Shown here one piece after another: positions 58,351 to 64,000 of a stretch of 64,000 bases of DNA. Each line of letters starts with the position of its first letter. The first letter of the stretch is position 1. Below the pieces are notes generated by a model. That model was not told where the DNA came from and made no database searches. It saw nothing but the letters and a program-made list of their open reading frames with translations. The DNA is taken from the NCBI GenBank assembly GCA_037951105.1, contig JBAMJV010008249.1:56581-120580 (forward strand), read 5' to 3'. Made by a program: the position numbers and the translations under genes. The DNA comes from Echinarachnius parma. Lineage: Eukaryota; Echinodermata; Echinoidea; Clypeasteroida; Echinarachniidae.

Positions 58351-59576
58351 TGCCCGAGCGTGTGATCGGCCTTGGTCATCCTCCGAATTCCTTCCATCTT
58401 GTTGTCGGAGTAGTGGATCGTATGGATAGTCAAATCGAAATCCAATGTCGGTTCCTCAATGGGGTTAAGGCGGGATAGCGCATCAGCTAACAGCATATCC
58501 TTCCCAGGACAGTAGACCGCCTTGAAGTCATATGGCTGTAGGCGCAACATCATCTGCTGGAGTCTTGATGGAGTCTCAGCCATACATTTGTGCTGTATGT
58601 TCTCGAGTGGCTTATGGTCTGACTGAATAGTGAAACTCGAGCCATATACGTAAACTTGTGTGAAACCTTGTGCATCAAAAAACCACTTCCAGGAGTTCCC
58701 TCTAAATGTTGGCAAACTTCTGCTCTGTGGGAGTGAGTGCCTTGCTAGCGAAAGCAAGGCAAAGCTTATCGTCTTTTTAGAGGGCAGCTCCCAATCCATT
58801 CTGGGATGCGTCAACTTGGATGACCGTTGATGTGTGGCGGTCCATTGCCACTCACTCTCCTTGCGCAACAACCCTCGCAAGGTGTCTGTGTGGCTCGCCA
58901 TGTGTGCAACGAATGGCGACAGGTACTGTATCATTCATAGGAACCTCTGCAGATCTTTGATATTATTTGGGGATGGCAACTATTTGATGCTTTCCACCTT
59001 GCTACGATCTGGGTGCGCGCCATCAGCATCATAGTAGCAGCCAAATAACTTCACTGAACGAATATTGCACTCACACTTGTCAGGGTCGAATACAAGGCCG
59101 TATTCCTTCGATACCTCCATCAGATTTATGAGGTTATTGTCGTGCTCATGTCCATCCCGGCCAAACACAACAATATCGTCAGCGATGCCGATGGTTCCTG
59201 GACATCTCCCTATGATCATGTCCATCTTCTCTTGGAAGACATCCTGAGATATATTCAACCCGAGTGGTAATCTCAAGTACCGGAAACGTCCAAAAGGGGA
59301 GTTGAACGTAGTTAAGAAACTAGACTCCTCGTCCAGGAGGATACTCCACTAGCCGTGTAGCCTGCTGAAGACTTTGGCGCCGCTCGTCTTGTGGGTAATT
59401 GCCTCCAGGGTCGGCGTCTAGTGGTGAGTGCGTTTGATAGCTCTGTTAAAATCTTTCGGATCGAGGCAGACTCTCACCTGTCTGTTTGATTTGCGACTCA
59501 CCGCCAACGAGGACACCAAGTCTGTGGGCTCAGTCACCCGCTTGATCACATCAGTATCTTCCATTCGCTGTACTAG

Positions 59577-60017
59577 CCCGGGGGGGGGGGGGGGGGGCAC
59601 TCGAATTATTTTCTGACGGGGGTGTGCCGCACGGAAATCTGAAATAGGGGTCTTAAGAGCTGACTACAAACACAAAATATAGGGTCTTTGGAGCTACAAA
59701 AACCCTGAAACGGGAGTTAAGGGGACTAAGGAGCAGACTAAAACTACCAAATACGGTCAAAATACATGAACTTGGAGCTACCAAAGACCTACGGAAACCC
59801 TTAAATGGTGGTCAAGGAGCTGACTAGAAGAAGAATAATGGACTTCATAGCAGGCTACTCAACTACCTGGCCAAGTCATTCCGGGGGTCTATGGAGCGGC
59901 AATTTTTGAAAATCGGGTATCTTTAGAGCGGCAATCGGGTGTGAAAACGGGGTTCTTTTAAGCGGCACATACCCGTCTTACATTATACATGAGTGCCCCC
60001 CCCCCCCCCCCCCCGGG
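59577..60017. mobile_element. Poly-G-ended MITE with 8-bp duplication, 441 bp
   Basis: It runs from CCCGGGG (18-G run) to a 17-C run ending CCCCGGG, and is flanked by TGTACTAG on both sides (59569-59576, 60018-60025). Inside are ACGGGGGTGTGCCGC on the left and GCGGCACATACCCGTC on the right, so the inverted ends are longer than the G-run. There is no coding capacity. An 8-bp duplication suggests a hAT- or P-like transposase in trans. It sits in the Gypsy fossil. Confidence 0.85.
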
Positions 60018-60119
60018 TGTACTAGTTCTTTCTCCAACTCACCCTAATGCGACTTGGTAGCTTCCTTGGTGGGTGTACGATAGTCTTCTTACAGGGTCAA
60101 ATCAAATATAATGACACGG

Positions 60120-60501
60120 GTAATTCCCGGAAATATTATAATTGTTTCTTTTCATTATTCTGTCAATCCCTTGAGTTCTGATTACAGGCATCATGACAAT
60201 GGGCCCTTTGAAATTCATTCATAATATATACGTTCATCAGCCAAACTGCGTCCTGGATCATCCTGGACATTGTAATGCGGGTGACCGGTTATACTATGAC
60301 TGCATTTCAAAGGGCCAATTGTCCCGATACCTATAAGCAAAAACTCAAGGGATTTACTGGATAATGATATGAAACAATAAGAATATCCCGGGGACCAATA
60401 GCGACAACACAACAGGTCTGCAGGTGCAACATGGTGGTTACCCGTAGTCTCTGTCTTTTTAGGCCGGGCGCAAGTTGAGCCACTGATGAGAATTCGGGCC
60501 A
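60120..60501. mobile_element. Foldback MITE, second copy of the 10989-11426 family
   Basis: ATTATAATTGTTTC, GTCAATCCC, CGTCCTGGATCATCC, GGGATTTACTGGATAATGA, TCTCTGTCTTTTTAGGCCGG and GAGAATTCGGGCCA occur in the order seen in the other copy. The far left arm is missing here. Confidence 0.72.
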
Positions 60502-60659
60502 TGCAATTAATCCAGACGTTGATCATTGAGAAAGTTTGGGGGAGGATCGGGTGGGTTTCTTTCAAAAGAGATCTCCATCATTGCATATTGTCTCTTGCCA
60601 TGTGTAAAACAATTATTTTGTTTGTGATTTATATAATATTCGGAATATTTCATTATACA

Positions 60660-61123
60660 GGATGGACCCCCAAAACGGAACCGGGCACTTCCCAAAATAT
60701 AGTCACAATATGATTATGTCCATCGGATATGGTGTCTTTTCCAATGAAAAACGATTCGACGAACAGTCCATTTGATCGTGTATTTTTTGTTTTAGGGCGC
60801 TGTGAGTGACACCATGTCAGGTTCCCTTTTTTAACAGCGCTTGATAAATCGCACTTAATGCGAAAAATACGCGCGCCATTTTTATGGCGCATTCAGCTGT
60901 TCAACGATATGACGGGCAGGAAGTGCGATTTATCAGGCAGTGACTTGGTAAAAAATGACAAAAATGTCTCGGTCTCGACTTAAGACGTCCTACAACAAAA
61001 ACTACTCGACGTCCAAAATTACTGTTCCTGGTATCGTTTTTCATTGGAAACGACACTCTATCCGATGGACATTTTGTTACTATATTTTGGGAAGTGCCCC
61101 GTTCCGTTTTGGGGGGCCACACA
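60660..61123. mobile_element. Foldback MITE, about 464 bp, 95-bp arms
   Basis: The left arm (CCCCCAAAACGGAACCGGGC, ACTTCCCAAAATATAGT, CCATCGGATATGGTGTC, CCAATGAAAAACGA) is closely inverted at 61030-61123. In the loop, GCGATTTATCA and TGATAAATCGC pair as a second hairpin. Confidence 0.82.
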
Positions 61124-61319
61124 TGTATTAAAATGTATTATGTGCATTTTGTTATGCAATACATTTTGGTTGACATGCGCCTTTAAAAGATCGCCGTTCA
61201 AAGATCAGAAATATTGTAGAAAAATCGGTTTTATCTAAACCAGCGTTAACAATTGTAAATTTCCTCCCTGCCAAGTCGGCGGGCATGAAAGATCAAAGGG
61301 ATTAATCACACATTGACAC

Positions 61320-62318
61320 CAAGGGCGTCGATTTCTTCTCGCCATTGCGGGGGGGGGGGATGATTCGTCATTTTGACCATCTCTGGCGAGGGAGCGAAGC
61401 GACAACCCAGCAGCGTGCCCGGGTTTTTATGGCTGAGGGAGGGGGGGGGGGGGGGGCAATTTAGCTTTTGAATTCAGCTGTTTAGAAATTGGAAGATTAG
61501 TGCACATTGCAAGCATCATGTTATGAGCTGGGCTTTGTCCAATATGAACTTTGACCTGATAGATACATATATTGCAAGCATTCTGATGGAACCCTGAATA
61601 GCATCAGTCATGGGATACCCACATTGGAAAGCTTATTGGGGGTCCAGGGGGGGGGGGGGGAGCCCCCGGAAGCTTTGGGATTTGTAATATCCAGATATAA
61701 AGATGTTGTCTATATGTAAATATAGAGTTAACTATTCATTAGTTAATTGGCTTTTGAATTAGCTGTTTAGAGATTGGAAGATTATTAAGTGCACATTGCA
61801 AGCATCCTGTTATGATGAGGGCACTGTCCAAGAATGGATGCATTTTAGCCTGATAGATAAATACTGTCGATTGCAATCATCCTGATGGAACCCTGAATAG
61901 AATAAGTCAAGGGATACCCACATTGTAAAGCTTATTGGGGGTCCAGGGGGCGAAGCCCCCTGAAGCTTTAGGATTTGTAATATCCATAAATACAATTAAC
62001 TATTGAATAGTTAGCTCAATTTTAGTGAGCGAAGCGCACACGTACAGTGGGCCAGGATCGCCTGAAAGTTTGCCAAGAGAGAAGTCCTGAATAAAACTAT
62101 TTAATGAGTACATGGCTGGTACTGGGTCAAATAACGTTAATGGGGGTTCCAGGGGCGCAGCCCCGGAAGATTTTGGATTTGGGCAGTTAAGCATTATCAA
62201 AAAGTGGTTTAAAGAAGACTATAGTAACAACTTCCATTCATGAGAGGGGGCAATGCTCCTTAATTGTAATGTTATTATATATTTTTGTACCCCCCCCCCC
62301 CCGTGATCGACGCCCCTG
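61320..62318. mobile_element. hAT-type non-autonomous transposon with internal duplication
   Basis: The ends CAAGGGCGTCGAT and (inverted) CAGGGGCGTCGAT are flanked by the exact 8-bp duplication ATTGACAC (61312-61319, 62319-62326). CAGGG ends with 8-bp duplications fit hAT. Inside, 61462-61725 and 61745-61995 are diverged tandem copies (TTTAGAGATTGGAAGATTA, GATGGAACCCTGAATAG, GCTTATTGGGGGTCCAGGGG). The hairpin GGGGGCGAAGCCCCC is at about 61947. Three poly-G/poly-C runs occur. No transposase. Confidence 0.85.
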
Positions 62319-62326
62319 ATTGACAC

Positions 62327-63068
62327 CATAGTGATAATTTTGTATTCGACAGGTGAATGAATGTAATTGGTAGAAAATGTACTTCTAATAATATGGTCAT
62401 GGCGCCTCTCCGTGTCATTATTGTATTTCTGTGGTGGGCTCTTTGAAAAACGCCACGTGATACGTAAACTAAATATACGGTCAGCTAGACAAAATAATGA
62501 ATGACGTCAAGCCACCATACTGACGCACTAAGAATCTATATATAACTATAAGTCGAATTATGTTGAACATAGCGCACATAAATTGACCACATTCATCCTT
62601 GTACATGTACGTGAACACATTTGGTATTGCACACAATACATGGCATATAGGCGAAACACCGTATTGGATATATCATAACATGTTTGAAAAATTGTACGTT
62701 TGATTTAATATAGATCAAAATATGCACGTTTGGCATGTTGCATGTGTATCTCACTATTGTATGTCACACATGCCAACAAAAGCAATAAGCGACATTTGTT
62801 ATATAACTAAAAAGCTCTGATCGAAAATATACAAATGAACACAGACCTTAATGATTTTGGGTAATCAAAAACACTTGGTGTCCGCCAATTAATGCCGCTT
62901 GTAGTACGGCCAATCAACTGCACGGTTGAATATTTATTTAGTAAGTGTGCTCGGCTACTATATAAAGGATTACTTATTTTGGACAAACTATAACTCCCGG
63001 TGCTGTCATTTCATATATTCAAAAGCGTAACACATATTTCGCGACGTTTTAAGAACATTTTTATTTAA
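62327..63068. other. Non-coding stretch
   Basis: No gene or repeat end recognised. Confidence 0.35.
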
Positions 63069-63628
63069 AGGGGAATTCCACCCCAGAAATGTGATGTTTG
63101 CTATAAAATGAAGTGAATATGAAGAATCATGATCGAAAATCTGAGCCAAAACGGTAGAGCAATACAAAAGGTATGACAGGATGAACTTTGCTCCGATTTT
63201 TAGTATCGTTCGCAATTGCTATCGATCGTGACGTCACTTGCGAGCTGCAGCCATTTTGACTTCTACATGGAAATTTTACAAAATGTAAATTTTCTTAATA
63301 ACAAAGCAAATTTATGAGCTTACAAATTCCAAAGAGGTTGGCCCATCGATATTCTTCTATGAATTCGTGAAAACAAGCAGAGAAAATTTATTTTTTAGCA
63401 ACGAAAATGAGAAATAAGTGTATTTTCATGTACTAAAGCCATGGCGAGTTGCTCGTCAATGATGTTGCATATGGCGGCAATTTTGAAACGATCACTCATT
63501 ACTACATGATGTTCAAATAGGTATAACTCCCGTGTTTCTTGTCCGATTTTGATCAAATTTTCACCAATTATGCCTCTTATTCTGCTTATTCAAATAACGA
63601 ATGGTTTTATCAGGACCGGAATACCCCT
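63069..63628. mobile_element. TTAA-flanked MITE (Kolobok-like), 560 bp
   Basis: TTAA lies at 63065-63068 and 63629-63632. The inverted ends are AGGGGAATTCCACCCC and AGGGGTATTCCGGTCC. The interior is non-coding. The end type is that of the elements at 21824 and 34708. Confidence 0.72.
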
Positions 63629-63714
63629 TTAAACTACACCCCCTTTCAACACAAAACAGGTACAGAGTGGCTGACATTATGGTGGTAAGACATTAGCTAA
63701 CATAACATTTATTA

Positions 63715-63900
63715 GTGTTCTTGTTAGTGTTTTAGTGTTATTATTATTATCATTATTATAACTATTATTATCATTATCATTATCACTATTATTATCATTA
63801 TCATTATCATTATCAGTATTACCATTATTATTATTATTATCAATATTTGTATTGTTATTATTATCATTTTTTATTATTATTATCATTACTTTTAAAACTA
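63715..63900. repeat. (ATT/ATC)n microsatellite
   Basis: About 180 bp of interrupted TTATTATTATCATTATCATT repeats. The Asn-rich minus-strand frame is a by-product. Confidence 0.95.
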
Positions 63901-64000
63901 CTATTACTATAATTGTATTTGTTATTAATTTGTTTTCGTAATGATTATTAAAGCCTACATATATATCATTTCTGTAGAACTAAGTCAAATTATAAAATTG

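Larger units (their letters stand above)
57330..60080 (-). mobile_element. Ty3/Gypsy LTR-retrotransposon fossil (broken)
   Basis: On the minus strand, in pol order, are an RT start (near 59580-59430, VRVCLDPKDFNRAIKR), RT core (near 59276-58980, IADDIVVFGRDG), RNase H (near 58934-58323, SSFTIQSDHKPLENI, DMLLADALSRL) and the last part of integrase with tail (57930-57340). Gag and protease were not seen, and no pair of LTRs could be defined. It is clearly broken, with at least half a dozen breaks, plus two inserted elements. It looks moderately old: motifs are readable but no full-length frame remains. Confidence 0.85.

Noticed and set aside
63677-63886. Asn-rich minus-strand frame
   Set aside because: Translation of an ATT/ATC microsatellite.

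Overview
The window reads as nuclear DNA of an invertebrate animal: AT-rich, with split genes using GT-AG introns, several LINEs, a tRNA-headed SINE and many foldback DNA transposons. The tRNA SINE with an (ATT)n tail, the LINE and P-element types and two TRAF genes suggest a marine invertebrate, possibly a non-vertebrate deuterostome. This is inference; nothing in the window fixes the species.

Host genes. Two related TRAF genes lie in tandem on the minus strand. The right one (ATG at 40013, stop at 30204) can be followed through five coding exons: RING, linker, two TRAF-type zinc fingers, coiled coil and a TRAF/MATH domain. The exons sum to 1755 nt, i.e. 584 residues. The left one (ATG at 12594) shows three exons matching the first three of its neighbour in order, phase and, for two of them, exact length (64 and 99 nt). 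Its 3' half is not visible and must lie beyond the left edge or be lost. No other convincing host gene was found.

Layout. 0.1-9.4 kb: worn LINEs on the minus strand, one nested inside another. 10-13 kb: left TRAF gene. 13-30 kb: foldback and MITE-like elements, a SINE, a piggyBac-type element, Kolobok-like TTAA elements and a family of ATCGAT-rich repeats. 30-40 kb: right TRAF gene, with transposons in its introns. 41-46.4 kb: hairpins, a 360-bp direct repeat and an 0.8-kb tandem duplication, one copy of which carries a perfect 62-bp-arm palindrome. 46.4-48.1 kb: a foldback element interrupted by a P-type transposon with a THAP remnant and 8-bp target duplication. 48.2-55.6 kb: two LINEs, the second with an uninterrupted 993-residue endonuclease/reverse transcriptase. 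57.3-60.1 kb: a broken Ty3/Gypsy fossil with two insertions. 60.1-63.9 kb: more foldback elements, a hAT-type element and a microsatellite.

The TRAF proteins would act in the cytoplasm, linking receptors to ubiquitin-dependent NF-kB/JNK signalling. The rest of the window is mostly self-replicating DNA. A recurring oddity is the long poly-G/poly-C runs, several sitting exactly at transposon ends.
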